DNA of 64,000 bases from the NCBI GenBank assembly GCA_025529335.1, contig JAMYHX010000002.1:124001-188000 (forward strand), given 5' to 3'. This document shows, piece after piece, positions 43,882 through 55,000 of the stretch. The translations under genes and the position numbers were made by a program. The notes beneath the pieces are model-generated. The model was not told the origin of the DNA, did no database searches, and worked only from the letters and a program-made list of their open reading frames with translations. Every line of letters starts with the position of its first letter. The stretch's first letter is position 1. The DNA comes from Rhizopus sp. PT2906. Its lineage: Eukaryota; Mucoromycota; Mucoromycetes; Mucorales; Rhizopodaceae.

Positions 43882-44525
43882 TTATTTGTGCTGTTTCGAG
43901 TAAAGAGCTGTATAATAGCCCGCATAATACCATGCCATGATTAGATTGGACAAATCTCCTATTATTATTATTATTATTAATAATCCATAGTCTTTGCGGG
44001 AAACAAAAGTACCTTCTGCTGTAGTAGTTTCTGTTGGGCTGGACTTGCTGGTATCTTTTATTGTTGTATGACGTACTTTCTAATATACATAAACACTCAG
44101 TAAAGTTCTTGTTATATTCATCTCTCGCACCTTTTTCTTTGGTATATCTTCTTCTAAAGCTTCCTTCTTTCGCTTTCTATCGTAGAGTAAGCAGGAGATG
44201 TACACATTCATTATGTATTCATACCCTTTTGTCTCTGTTTCTGTCTTTTCTTTTACATTTGAATGTTGACTCTAGTATATATAATGAATATACACACATA
44301 GATATAAAATATATATGCTCTACTCTGTATAACTCCACCGTCTTATCCCAATGTTCAATAAGCTCAGTATCATCCCAGAACTCATCATGCTGATATTCAC
44401 CCCCAAAATGATATTAATGAAATAGGGCTATTGAGCATATTTTAGTATACCTTCATCTGTCCCGCAGCAAACAAGACAGTACCAGTTGGTATTTCAGCAT
44501 CAGATGTTGACTTGTTTAAAGACAT
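43882..44525 (-). CDS. SMN1: Survival of motor neuron (SMN) homologue, snRNP assembly
   Basis: SMN with Gemin2 loads Sm rings onto spliceosomal snRNAs. Six small exons, 44451-44525, 44324-44389, 44225-44271, 44131-44176, 44013-44079 and 43882-43958, give only 125 residues. The Gemin2-binding segment is HDEFWDDTELIEHWDKTVEL (about 26-45), and the C-terminal YG box is NLIMAWYYAGYYTALYSKQ (about 105-123), with the Gly/Tyr zipper that drives SMN oligomerisation. No Tudor domain is present, as in fission yeast SMN. The middle is Lys/Glu/Thr-rich with a KRKKEALEED basic patch. Intron 5 (43959-44012) is 54 nt, stop-free and in frame, so its retention is possible. Splice choice rests on frame and family sequence. 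It is transcribed away from TIM8. Confidence 0.86.
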
Positions 44526-44819
44526 TAAAGAAAAAAGAACCTCGTAATGTGACTTTTTGTCTGAAAAGTAAATACTAAAGTAGATGAGACTGCATCAAGG
44601 TAAAATGGATCTGGACGACAATGAGCATACACAATTTATGACGCGTTTGTTGATACGTCGTCTTCTTTTTATATTTGACAAGCATGATTGTGCAGCATAA
44701 ATATCCATATAGTGGCTTGATCTAAGCCACCTGCCTGATTCCGCTGTCTATCTAGTTTTTTTTTAGGCTAATTTTATGAAAGCGGGGGTCCTAGAAACGC
44801 TTTCTTTTTGTAAAGAAAA
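44526..44819. promoter_or_regulatory. Shared divergent upstream region of SMN and TIM8
   Basis: 294 nt separate the two start codons. The region must hold both promoters unless they extend into the genes. It includes ACGCGTTTGTTGATACGTCGTC near 44640 and a T-rich run at 44757-44764, with no clear TATA box. A shared promoter is an inference from spacing alone. Confidence 0.4.
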
Positions 44820-45180
44820 ATGTCTCAACAACTCCAATTCTCAGAAAATGATCAACGTGAACTCGGACAAGTATGCGTTTATAAAATAACCACAGGACTC
44901 GACTTTTAATATTTCTCTCTAGTTCCTTGAAGCCGAGCAAGCCAAGGCTCGTGTTCAACAAACTGTTCACTCCTTGACCGATAACTGTTGGGTAAAAATT
45001 AAAAAAGAAAACATTAGAAAGAGAATATTGACATTACTATAGGATAAATGTATCAACAAGGTTAACAACAAGTTAGATCGTAGTGAAGAAGCTTGTTTGG
45101 CCAACTGTGTCGACCGTTTCCTTGACACCAGTATATTCATTGTGAAGAGACTTGAAGAATTGAGAAACAGCGCCATGTAA
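44820..45180 (+). CDS. TIM8: Mitochondrial intermembrane-space chaperone Tim8
   Basis: Small Tim chaperone that works with Tim13 to escort hydrophobic precursors (for example Tim23) to TIM22. Three exons, 44820-44870, 44923-44991 and 45043-45180, give 85 residues. Twin CX3C motifs are CWDKC and CLANC, with the intron placed inside the first motif (after CW). The C-terminal motif FLDTSIFIVKRLEEL matches Tim8 proteins. No cleavable presequence, as expected for Mia40-dependent import. Intron positions are supported by the frame. The gene is short but complete and intact. Confidence 0.93.
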
Positions 45181-45668
45181 ATAACAACAAGAAAAAGGGT
45201 GTCTCTCCAGTTGTGTAAAATAAAAGCGATGTGATAATATGTATGTCAAAGCATCAATAGATAAAATGTCCCCCTTTATTTTTCTTTTGTATATACATTT
45301 CTACTACTAATGCGCTCTTGTTTTAATATACCACACAAATAATGAGTGCATTAAGGGTAAAAGATCATGACTCATTACCATTTTGTGATATGCGTTATTA
45401 ATATTTCGGAATTCCAGAATTGTAATAGGGAAATAGAACTCTATCATTTAAAAGAGTAACGTTTTGGAATCGATTCCTTACCACGTTGATATATAAGAAA
45501 GAAACACTGACAGTTCTTAGTTGATAACAACAAACATCGTGTAAGAATACTATAGAACAGGACTTCAAATCCTGTATCACCGTGACTGAAGCATGCCCTT
45601 ATTCCATGTGTTTGAGGTTACTGGATTCACTTTTTTATTATTTTCTCTTTCTCTCCCTCTTCTCTGTA
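45181..45668. other. Intergenic region TIM8 - CH-like gene
   Basis: 488 nt with a 12-nt palindrome GGAATCGATTCC (45465-45476) and a 5-6 bp stem with a 7-nt loop at about 45557-45575, considered and rejected as a tRNA (see rejected list). A pyrimidine-rich tract (45628-45662) precedes the next ATG. No gene supported. Confidence 0.4.
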
Positions 45669-47375
45669 ATGTCACAACATCCTTTAGATGACTGTACTTA
45701 TTCAACACCTCAGGGAAGCGTCGACTCATTACCTCCCTTGACAGACGACGACCTCTCGGGATTTGTCAGAAAGCTATCTAGTCCTCACCCAAAGGATGAT
45801 AAGATCATTCGTGCCGCAAGTCCTCACGGTCGTAGATACCTAAAGCCTATTAATGGCATCCAAACCAAAGGATTTGCTCGCTCGGGTAAGCTGGGTTGAA
45901 TAGGGTAATGAATTCTTTACTGAACTTTAAATGTATAGCTTTAAGAAGGTCATCCGTCTTAACTCTAGGCTCTATCGAACGATTACAAAACTTTTACGCC
46001 AAGAGAGAGCTCAAAGTGAACAAGTAAGTGATTCAACTCAAATAGCCCAGCTGACATTCTACTAGAGGTGGCACCTTGGGCTTCCAGAAGACCTTGACGG
46101 AGGAACCGGATGATTTTGACGAGCAGCTACCAACACCCAAAGCACCGCCTCCAAGCTGGATAGATCTGGACGTTGAAACAGATTTAGATGTACTATTGAA
46201 TATCTGCTTTGACGATATCCAAAATACCTTGACCACTTGGTCTATGGTGGTGGGTCCTCGACAGTCTTCGTCGTCATCAACCTCCTCTCATCCACTATCT
46301 TCCGATAGTGCGGATGATTCATCCAGGGCAGCAACCCCTACAGAAGGAAATTTCCAAATCTTGCCACTCATTCAATCTGTCACCAAGATGCTCGATTCAG
46401 TACGCAACTATACCGTTCACAGACATGATCTCTCTGACTCTGCCCTAGCAAAGTTGAGACAAGCTTCTTTGGCTCTGCTCGAGGCTATGAAGGACTTGGA
46501 AAATCAGTATAGGGAAGAAGGAAACGATGAGGAAGGGTATCTGTATAAGGCGTCTGAATTTAACCTGCTGGAACGGGAACGACAGGCCATTCACAACTAT
46601 CTACGAGCTGTTGAGACATACGCATTTAATCCACCTCATCATATAGGAAGCCCACCCGCTGTGTTTACTCCTGAAATTCAAGCCTTGATGGGCAGGACAT
46701 CCATTTTGAGTCTGTCGGATGATGAATTGAATGAAAAAAATAATACCAAGAAAGTAGCAAACAGTATACCCGTGTGGCTCGAGCGCGGCTCCTTTCCTAA
46801 CGATTCCCTAGGTAAAGTCATTTTACTGTAGTACAGGCACATGTAACTAAATTATGATAAAGGTAAATACCACGCTTTACTTGTTGATAGTCAAGCAACA
46901 AGTGATTCCAATGAAGAAATAAGTATACCAGATCCAAAAGAAGACGAAGATGCTTTTCTGGAATGTTTAGCGTAAGTTGTAATGATGCACCCTATACGTT
47001 TATTTATACATGTGTATGTAGAGATGGAAGAGCTCTTTGTATCGCATATAATAATATAGTCAAACGATCCAAGCGTCCCTTTGGATTTATCAATAAGATC
47101 CACAGCGACACTCGTCGTACTTATAGAGCAGTTGAAAACCTTCGATTCTTTACTGCGTAGGTATATTTCATTCTCCAAAATGACAATTATTAAAGTCATT
47201 CTATAGTGCCTGCAAGTTCCGATTTGAGCTCACCTTTGACGAATTTGATCCTTCTGAAATAGCTCGAAAGACAGACAAGGGATTAGTCATGATTAAAAAC
47301 ATAGTAGCCGCGTTCTGTGATTGCGTCATTTGTGAGCTACGAGAGCAAGTAGACATGATTCAAAAGCAAAAATAA
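45669..47375 (+). CDS. Uncharacterised protein with calponin-homology-like C-terminus
   Basis: Six exons, 45669-45885, 45939-46023, 46066-46811, 46863-46971, 47022-47156 and 47207-47375, encode 486 residues with consistent phases. The N-terminal half is disordered, with Ser/Pro runs and an SSSSSTSS stretch. A helical middle follows (about 190-270; LIQSVTKMLDSVRNYTVHRH, EAMKDLENQYREE). The C-terminal 110 residues carry LECLADGRALCIAYNNIVKR, ENLRFFTAACKFRFELTF and a final amphipathic helix. The L-x-DG-x-x-L-C-x-x-x-N and E-N-x-x-F-F-x-x-A-C pattern resembles calponin homology domains, which bind actin or microtubules. That is an inference from pattern only; I do not recognise a named orthologue. 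It converges on the subtilase gene with 159 nt between stops. Confidence 0.72.
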
Positions 47376-47534
47376 ATACACAATTCATGTTATACCAATC
47401 ATCACGTTTTTCTCGTAATAAATGACAACGTGCGAAAGGGGAGTACATTGCACGTTTTTTAATCTGTCAAAAAGAGAAAAGAAAGAAGAAGAGTTTTATT
47501 ACTGTTACAATGATAAAGTACAAATTATTGAGTT

Positions 47535-49388
47535 TTAAGCATTAGTTAATTTCTGACCGTTAAACAAAAGACGGTTGACAGTATCGTGAGAAATGGAGGA
47601 AATGACGCCCTTGGTAGCCAAGGTGGTTACTTCGTTATAGACCTTGGCAGGTGTAGCATTGTTGATTTGTCCAATCAAGAGAGCGGCAACACCAGCAGCG
47701 TGAGGGGAGGCCATGGAAGTACCAGACATTCTGATAGTAGACGTCTTGGATTCGATGTAAGAACTAAGGATGTTGTCACCAGGAGCAAGGATTTGAACAC
47801 ATTTACCATAGCTGCTAAAGTCAGTCATGGCGTCGTTCTTGTCGGTAGCACCCACAGTGTAGACATTCTTGTTACCAGCAGGCAGAACATCACAAGCATC
47901 GACAGTACCCCAATTTCCTGCAGCAGCAAACAAGGGAACACCAGAGGCAACGACGGCATCGATAGCCTTGTTGAGAGCAGATAAAGCAGAATCAGTTACA
48001 CCAGCAGTCTTCATACCCAAAGACATGTTAATCACGGCCTTGCCTTGATGTTCCTTGGCATGTGTAGTCACCCATTGAAGACCAGACAAGAGACTAGAGA
48101 TAGAGCCCTTACCACTTTCGTTGAGAACTTGAACAGCAATGAGATTGGTCTTCTTGGCAACACCATAAGTCTTGCCACCAATAATACCAGCAACGTGAGT
48201 ACCGTGACCCTCACCAAGTGGAGAGGCGCCATCATAAGCAGACCAGCCCCATTTGGCACGGCCTTCGAATTCAACGTGTCCAATGTTCATACCATCATCA
48301 ATAACATAGACGTAGGCATCAGATCCTGCCTTGGCATTGTAGATGTAAGGTTGAGCAAGATTACGCTTGTGCTGAGAAATACGGATCAAGTTCCATTCAG
48401 CATTGGCTTGTTTGGCATAATCAGAGCTGCTGACGACATTCTTGGTAGGGTTAGCTGAGGAAGAAGTAGCTGTCTTGGATCCCTTGGCGTTCCCCTTAGT
48501 AGTTGTGCGGTCGGGAATGGTGGTCGTGTCCTTCTTAGTAGTAGTGCGGTCCCGAATGGTGGTCGTGTTCTTCTTAGTAGTCGTGTGCTTTTTGGTGGTC
48601 GTATGCTTCTTGGTGGTTGTCTTCTTCTTCTTGACCGTCGTATGCTTCTTGGTGGTCGTATGCTTCTTCTTGGTGGTCGTATGCTTCTTCTTGGTGGTCG
48701 TATGCTTCTTGTAAACGGCCTTTTTGACGGTAGTCTTCTTGTGAGTCTTTTTCTTATAAGTCTTCTTCTTGACAGAAGCAGCCTCAAATTCATCATCCTC
48801 ATAGGTGTCAGGATCAAAGTTACCGCGACGTTCGATACGCTTTTGAGGTGAAGCTTGTTTGGCACGAGCGTGGTATCTCTTGTTGAGTTTGCTCTTCTTG
48901 TTACTGGGAGTAGGCAAGTTAAACTCGACGTCTTGATCGGGAATGATCTTCAAGATGTTGTCAGCAAAGAGAAGAGCAAGATCTCTGACAATGTTGATAT
49001 CTTCAAACTTGACAGTGATACCCTTGAAGCGTTGACCAAAGTTATAAGCATCAAAGACATGGAGTTGATCTGTTTGATCATCACGTCGAACAATTTTGTT
49101 CTTCTTGACTTCCAACTTGTCATTGCCCATCGATTGACTAAAGATCTCAAAGGCACCATCAATAAGCTTAGGGACGACTGGATGAGAGTGAATAAGGATT
49201 AGTCATGATAATTTAAATATATTCTATTACGTACAGCTTTTGATACTTGTGTCAGGACTCAATTGAATGATATAGTTGCCATTACCCTTCACGGTACTAA
49301 AGTCTTCAAGTATATCGTCATCCAAACCAGCGGAAGCGACAACAGAGATACAAGTGATGGCAAAAAAGATGAATGTTTTAGGACGCAT
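47535..49388 (-). CDS. Secreted subtilisin-like serine protease (S8, proteinase K/cerevisin group) with Lys/Thr-rich spacer
   Basis: Two exons, 49235-49388 and 47535-49177, encode 598 residues. A signal peptide (MRPKTFIFFAITCISVVASA) is followed by an I9-type propeptide (GNYIIQLSPDTSIKS, then RFKGITVKFED) up to about residue 150. Residues about 188-286 form a spacer of Lys, Thr and His with repeating KKHTTTKKKHTTT units, merging into Thr/Ser-rich sequence. The catalytic domain has Asp in YVIDDG (about 345), His in GHGTHVAG (about 379), oxyanion Asn in AAAGNWG (about 473) and Ser in GTSMASPHAAG (about 539). All triad residues are intact. The family is normally propeptide plus catalytic domain without such a spacer. 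Basic sites (KR, RR) before the spacer are potential maturation sites. Upstream DNA is pyrimidine-rich on the coding strand. Confidence 0.9.
48470..48770 (-). repeat. Trinucleotide-rich repeat encoding the Lys/Thr spacer
   Basis: A tandem degenerate coding repeat with a basic unit near AAGAAGCATACGACCACC (18 nt) and truncations. It encodes runs of (K)KHTTT. Reading the plus strand gives long stop-free valine/leucine/phenylalanine-rich frames that are shadows of the repeat and not genes. Confidence 0.75.
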
Positions 49389-50738
49389 TTGAGATAAAAA
49401 GGAAAGTCAGGGGGATAGTTTCTCTGTTTTTGAATGAAAGGAAAGGGTTTGAGAGAAAGAGAAAGTTGAGAGGAAAGAAGTAAAGAAAATAAAGCTGATT
49501 TTATATATAAAATTCAATTATTGATTTGTGTTACTTTATTAAATAGGGTTCTATTCAGAACTTGGTTGTACTTGAATGTAAATAGCATGTTTTGAATAAA
49601 AAGAGAGCTTTTAGACTATTATGTGTCTCTATTGCCGATTTACCTTTATTCTGGATGATATGCTGTGAAACATTATTCATTCATTCAACTTATCATCTTC
49701 TGGTCTTTAAATCCGAGCTTGATAAGAGTAGCACCAGAGCCAAACAAGGAATACGATCATCAATGGTTGATCTAAAAATAATTAGCTTATATCGTACAGA
49801 GTATAAAGTGTTCACATATCAACAACAGAAAGTCAAGAAACGACAACCATACTACCGTCTCACTTTCTTAATAGAGCTTAGTCTAGTATACATGCAATTT
49901 AAATAAATAGGACAATCATTACTTTAATATAATCGTAAAAGTATTACTTGACAGGTCGAATAAAATTCAAGGGTGCTATACAATAAAAAAAAAGGGCTTT
50001 TATAACTAGAGGTTAAATTTGTCCTAGATTGTCCTGTTCGCCGTGTGAATTATAATGATTTTTGTGGAGATGAAGTCGGATGATCTACACACGAAAAATA
50101 AAAGTTTTTATATATTCAATTGGAGCAAATGACAGACAATAGTCTTTTTGAGTTTGATCTTACTGCCTAGCTTTATTCCTTGTTGTACATTCAGGCATCT
50201 TGCTTTGCCTTATGTAGCTATTATTGCTGAATTCATCTTGCTTTTGATAAGGATATATATCACCTGTCTATATTACCAAGTACAACAACAAGTTTTGTGA
50301 TGAGGATATTCGAAACATGAGAAACAGATTGACTTTATGTACAGCGTACAAATAGAAGAGATGGCCCCCTTTACAATAGAAAAGTCGAATTTAAAAGATT
50401 TAACAGTTTATACGGTCATGTCCTAAAGACAAAGGGTTGTCTGCCTTAATGCTGCTCTTTGTAAAAGAAGCTTTCTTTAATTTCTTTCCTTTTAACATTA
50501 TAAGGCTGGTGCTTGAAAAATATTTGAACTTTTACCATGTGCCATATTTGACCTTGTAATGTATTTTTATTAATTATTGACGTTAATTTTATGAAATATT
50601 GATGCAAAGGTTAAAAATAACATATGCGCAAGAGGAAACAAATAGCAGATGAAAGAGACGGAACACAAAATAAAAGCATCAGGGAGAGAGAACATATACA
50701 TGTACAGAATTAATATATATAACTTACCCCGAAGGCAT
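49389..50738. other. Gene-poor stretch upstream of the subtilase
   Basis: About 1.35 kb of A+T-rich DNA. A plus-strand frame at 49592-49906 (104 codons, MNKKRAFRLLCVSIADLPLF) has no recognisable domain and I do not call it. The subtilase promoter should lie in its first few hundred bases; CT-rich sequence is seen at 49400-49500 on the coding strand. Confidence 0.35.
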
Positions 50739-51023
50739 CTAGATGTGTTCTAGCGATAAGTAGGACAGAGAGTCATCGTTTATGCGGATTCTAATTCTTG
50801 ATCGTTTCTGATCGTTTGGTATTCTTCGATGTCTTGTAGGAGCAACAGCAACTCGGAGAAAACTACGAGGAACCATGCCATTACGTCGAAGCCCACGAAG
50901 GATGTGCAAGTAGTTGAGACAAGCAGTAACATCCCTGTTCCATAAGCGATATCTATCTGGTGCCGCCATGGCAAGTCTACAGTATGGATTGGTGCATCTA
51001 CAAGCAATGTTCAGCCAGTACAT
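50739..51023 (-). mobile_element. TnpB/Fanzor-like C-terminal fragment
   Basis: 94 codons starting MYWLNIACRCTNPYCRL. The block CRCTNPYC followed by RLWNRDVTACLNYLHILRGL fits the zinc-ribbon half plus the last RuvC motif (WNRD-x-x-A) seen at the C-terminus of OrfB/TnpB and eukaryotic Fanzor proteins. It continues RRNGMVPRSFLR, the usual basic stretch after that motif. The first CxxC pair, the two earlier RuvC motifs and any partner resolvase are missing; upstream reading frames are full of stops. So this is a fragment of a larger element or gene that decayed. Assignment rests on one motif-rich segment and is inferred. Confidence 0.5.
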
Positions 51024-52024
51024 TTAAATGAAGCACTTGATTTAAGACTGAAATCAGCTGCAAAATGCATTCTTGGAAACTGTAAATTCGCATCAAGTCT
51101 TTAAAATATCTTGTTCAATGATTTCCTGAAGGACCCTCAGTCGTTATGTTCATCAATTCCTTGTCTTTAGACAAGAAAGACAGTGACTTGCCTTGATGAA
51201 TTATGATATTTCCAGTCAAATATATTATAAAAATCTATATTTTTACTTGACAGTAACAGCAGAAGGAAAGACATTAAAAGAGATGAAATAAATAAATGAA
51301 AGTACAAGTAAAATACAACCTTATAAAAAGTTGAACAAGACCGAAACTGTTTACAAGACAATGAGCACAAAAGCTATTGAACACATTCGGGCACTTGCTG
51401 TAGCAATTGTATGATGAGAGTGTATACATTTAATTTACCATATAGCTCTTGTCAAATTGAGATTCTAATATATGTGACTTCATGCAGGAGAACTAAGCAA
51501 GGCCCATTAACATGTCCGAGTGTAATTTTAGTCGAATGCTACAGTAAAGAAGAATAGCCACGCTTTTTAAGTTATTTTAATCACATTTTGTCTTTTGTTG
51601 TAATGAATAAGTGTACAAAAGAGACAGTATGAATGATATATGACTGTCTTAAATTCTTCATTTTAATACAATGATTGCCCTGCCCTTATACTCTGCTTAA
51701 CTATTTTGCCTGTATCTTTCACGACTCGATCAAGGCACTCTCGTGTCAAACTGCGTGTTCATTTACAAAATAAATGTCAGCAGCAAATAATAATTGAGCG
51801 GAGCATATAAAAACCTTATTCTACGCCAAAGTGCCGTTCCCCCCCTTTTTTTTTTCTCGGTTCAAGCTTATTTTTTTCTAACTGCTTCACCTTTTATTTT
51901 GCTTAAAGGTCGCGTAGAGCAAATAGAAGAAAGCTTTTATCTTTTTTTTTTTTTTTTTTTTTTTAACTCTTAAAAAGTTTGTTTATACCTTTTTATTCAT
52001 TAACAAACGAATAAGAACGAACTT
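51024..52024. other. Upstream region of the dynein gene
   Basis: About 1 kb without a supported gene. A run of 23 T residues (51942-51964) lies 60 nt upstream of the dynein ATG, and a shorter C/T run (CCCCCC then T9) is at about 51840-51855. These pyrimidine tracts probably belong to the promoter or 5' leader. Confidence 0.4.
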
Positions 52025-55000
52025 ATGCTCGAAGACGAAACGACATTAAATCCGACATCTTCTATTGCTGCACCCGGTGCATCTGAAGTACTTCTTGTAT
52101 TTGACCATCATAAACTTCAAGAATACTTTGAGCAGCTTTTACCCTTGGTGCTTGGTGCTGATGTATCCGACCTTGAAAATACTTTGTTTTCTTATCCTGA
52201 TACTGCCGAGAAATTTAAACGTTTTGCTAATGATCCCCAAACACCAGCCATCTTCATTTACAAGGAAAGAGACAACGTTAAAGATGAAGGTAAGTAGTCC
52301 TCTTCTTACTATCTATTTTGTCTATAACAATTTTGTTAGATGAAGGAACTCCTGCTACCTATTCATATACCGTTTCTCATGAAATAACATACCTCCCAAC
52401 TCATGTTGGTTCGTTAGCTGTCATCAAACGCTCTGCTACGCTCGATCAATCTCGACCTCTACAAAATCAGTTGCAATTAATTAATCTTCCTGGAGCTCCG
52501 AACGCCAGTGAACCCGGCCAAACAGGCGCTTACGAATTTTTGCATTCATACATCCATTTAGCTGTCAGTCCTTATTTTGATGCTTACGTCAATGCTAGAT
52601 ATGGTAAAGCAGCAAATGAAACTAGCTCCAAGAGCAAGAACGAAGAGAATAAGATGGGTGTTCCAATGGCTAAGAAAAAGATGGCAGAACTTGAGCTTAG
52701 TTTATTGCATCTTCAACAGAATGTCGAAATTCCTGAAGTATCATTAAATATTCATCCTGTTGTTCAAAAGGCAGTTGATAAGGTAAGTCAAGTCTCTTGT
52801 TTTGTACACACTCTTTCTCACTATGACATATCAAGTGCCGTGAACAAAGCAAGAGAGTTACTGTCGAGGCAATTGATTCTGCTCTCTTTTCTGATTCTTC
52901 GTTCCTTAATAAACTTCAAAGTGATGTCAATGTTTGGATTAAGGAAATCCAAAAGGTTACCAAAATGTCCCGTGATCCTGCAAGTGGCACAGCAATCCAG
53001 GAAATTAACTTTTGGCTTAGTATGGAAAGTGCTCTTGAAAAGATAGATGAGCAGTTGAAGAGTGATCAAATCAGTAAATATCAGGGTCCAAGTGTAATAC
53101 AATGATTAACTGATATATCTAGCTTTAACCCTCGATATTTTGAAACATGCCAAGCGTTTCCATGCGACTGTCAGTTTCATAGCCGATACGGGTCTAAAGG
53201 AAGGAATGGAGCGAGGTGAGTTGTGACAAATTGTTTGTGACTAAAGATTCTAAAATGCATTACTAGTTCACAAGTATAACCAACTTATGAAGGACTTTCC
53301 TCTTAATGAACTTTTGTCAGCTACGGATTTAGACAAGATCAGAGAATCCCTTCACTTAATATTTGGACATCTCAACAAGAAATTGAAGTTATCGTAAGTG
53401 ACGCCTGGAGAAACAAGAAAATATCAGTAGCTAACACAATGATTTAGACCCTATCCAATCCGTCGCGCTCTTCCTTTAGTTGAAGCTATTTCAAAGGATC
53501 TCAACGACCAGCTTTTGAAAGTGCTCGGTAGTCGACGTATGATGTATATGGAGTATGACGATTTCGAACGCACTACAGGAGGTGCAGAGTCAGTATTCCA
53601 AACATGGGATGACTTGATCAAAGAGTTTACGAATGTCGCTCGTGATGTTACTCGTAAACGATCTGAAAAGTTCTTGCCTATTAAGATCAACCCAGCACAC
53701 GCGAAACTCCAGGAACGTGTCACCTTTGTGCAGGCCTTTAGAAAGCAGCATGAGCAACTGCATCAAACTATTGTGCGTGTTATGACCAGTCCTCGCGCAA
53801 AGAAGGCTACTGTTGTAGAAGATGGACAAGTCAAGAGCATTATGGAAGAAGAAGAAAGCGTCAGCATTAGCGACATCAATGCCGTAGAAGAAGTAAAGCT
53901 GGCTTATGAAAGCGTTAAGAATATTGATGTGCTTGATGTCTCTCCTGGTAATTCATTATATTGGTCGTATCTTTCATTACTAACTGTTGTTTACTGTAGA
54001 GGGAACTGAAATTTGGGTTCAGGCAGAGACTGCTTACAACGAAAGGGTTTCGCGTGTCGAAAACCAGATCATTGCTCGTTTACGTGACCGTCTGGGCACT
54101 GCAAAGAGCGCTAATGAAATGTTTAGAGTATTTTCCAAGTTCAACGCACTCTTTGTTAGACCTAAGATTCGTGGTGCTATTCAAGAATACCAAACACAGC
54201 TCATTGATAGTGTCAAAGAAGATATCAATAAGTTGCACGACAAGTTTAAGATGCAGTATAGAAACTCTGAAGCCTACCATATGGCACAGCTTCGTGACTT
54301 GCCTCCTGTCTCAGGTGCCATCATTTGGGCACGTCAAATCGATAGACAACTGTCTCTTTATATGAAACGTGTTGAGGATGTTCTAGGTAAAGGATGGGAA
54401 CTTTATGCTGAAGGACAAAAGCTTCAGATTGAAAGCAGCAGTTTCCGTAAAAAGTTGGATACTCGTCAAATTTATGACAATTGGCTTCAAGAGATTACCA
54501 AGCGTGATTTGTCTGTGTCTGGGCGTATTTTTGAAATTTCACGTAACCGTGTTCAAAAGAATGCACTTCAATTGGGCATCAACTTTGATGGTCAAATCAT
54601 TACCTTATTCAAGGAAGTCAGAAACTTGTTATGGCTGAACTTCCAGGTGCCCCACACTATATCTAATGTAGCAAAAGATGCCAAGCGTGTCTATCCTTTT
54701 GCCGTTAGTCTCATGGAAACTGTCCGAACCTTCTCTCAAACTGTTCATAAAGTAAATCGAAACCCGGAAATTGCTACACTAGTAGCTGGTTATCGAAATG
54801 AGGTCCACAACATGATCACGAAGGGTATCAACTTACGCTGGGATTATTTTGTCAGCTCTTATGATGCTCATCACCGTCCACTGTCATATCTCACTGGAAC
54901 TCCCTTGGACGCTCGTGAAAACAGGCATGTCATGTTTGTTCGTGAATTTGCCAATGTTGTATCCGTATTCCAGGACAAAGTTGATGCATTGATCGGTTAC

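Noticed and set aside
45545..45625. Stem-loop ACAGGA-CTTCAAA-TCCTGT resembling a selenocysteine tRNA anticodon arm
   Set aside because: The loop shows a TCA anticodon on the plus strand (TGA on the minus strand), but there is no B box (GGTTCNANNCC), no A box, no T arm with TTC and no matching acceptor stem around it. A lone 6-bp stem is not enough.
48386..48865. Plus and minus frames rich in Val/Leu/Phe or Arg/Pro over the subtilase repeat
   Set aside because: They are alternative readings of the Lys/Thr coding repeat. The protease frame has signal peptide, propeptide and full catalytic triad.
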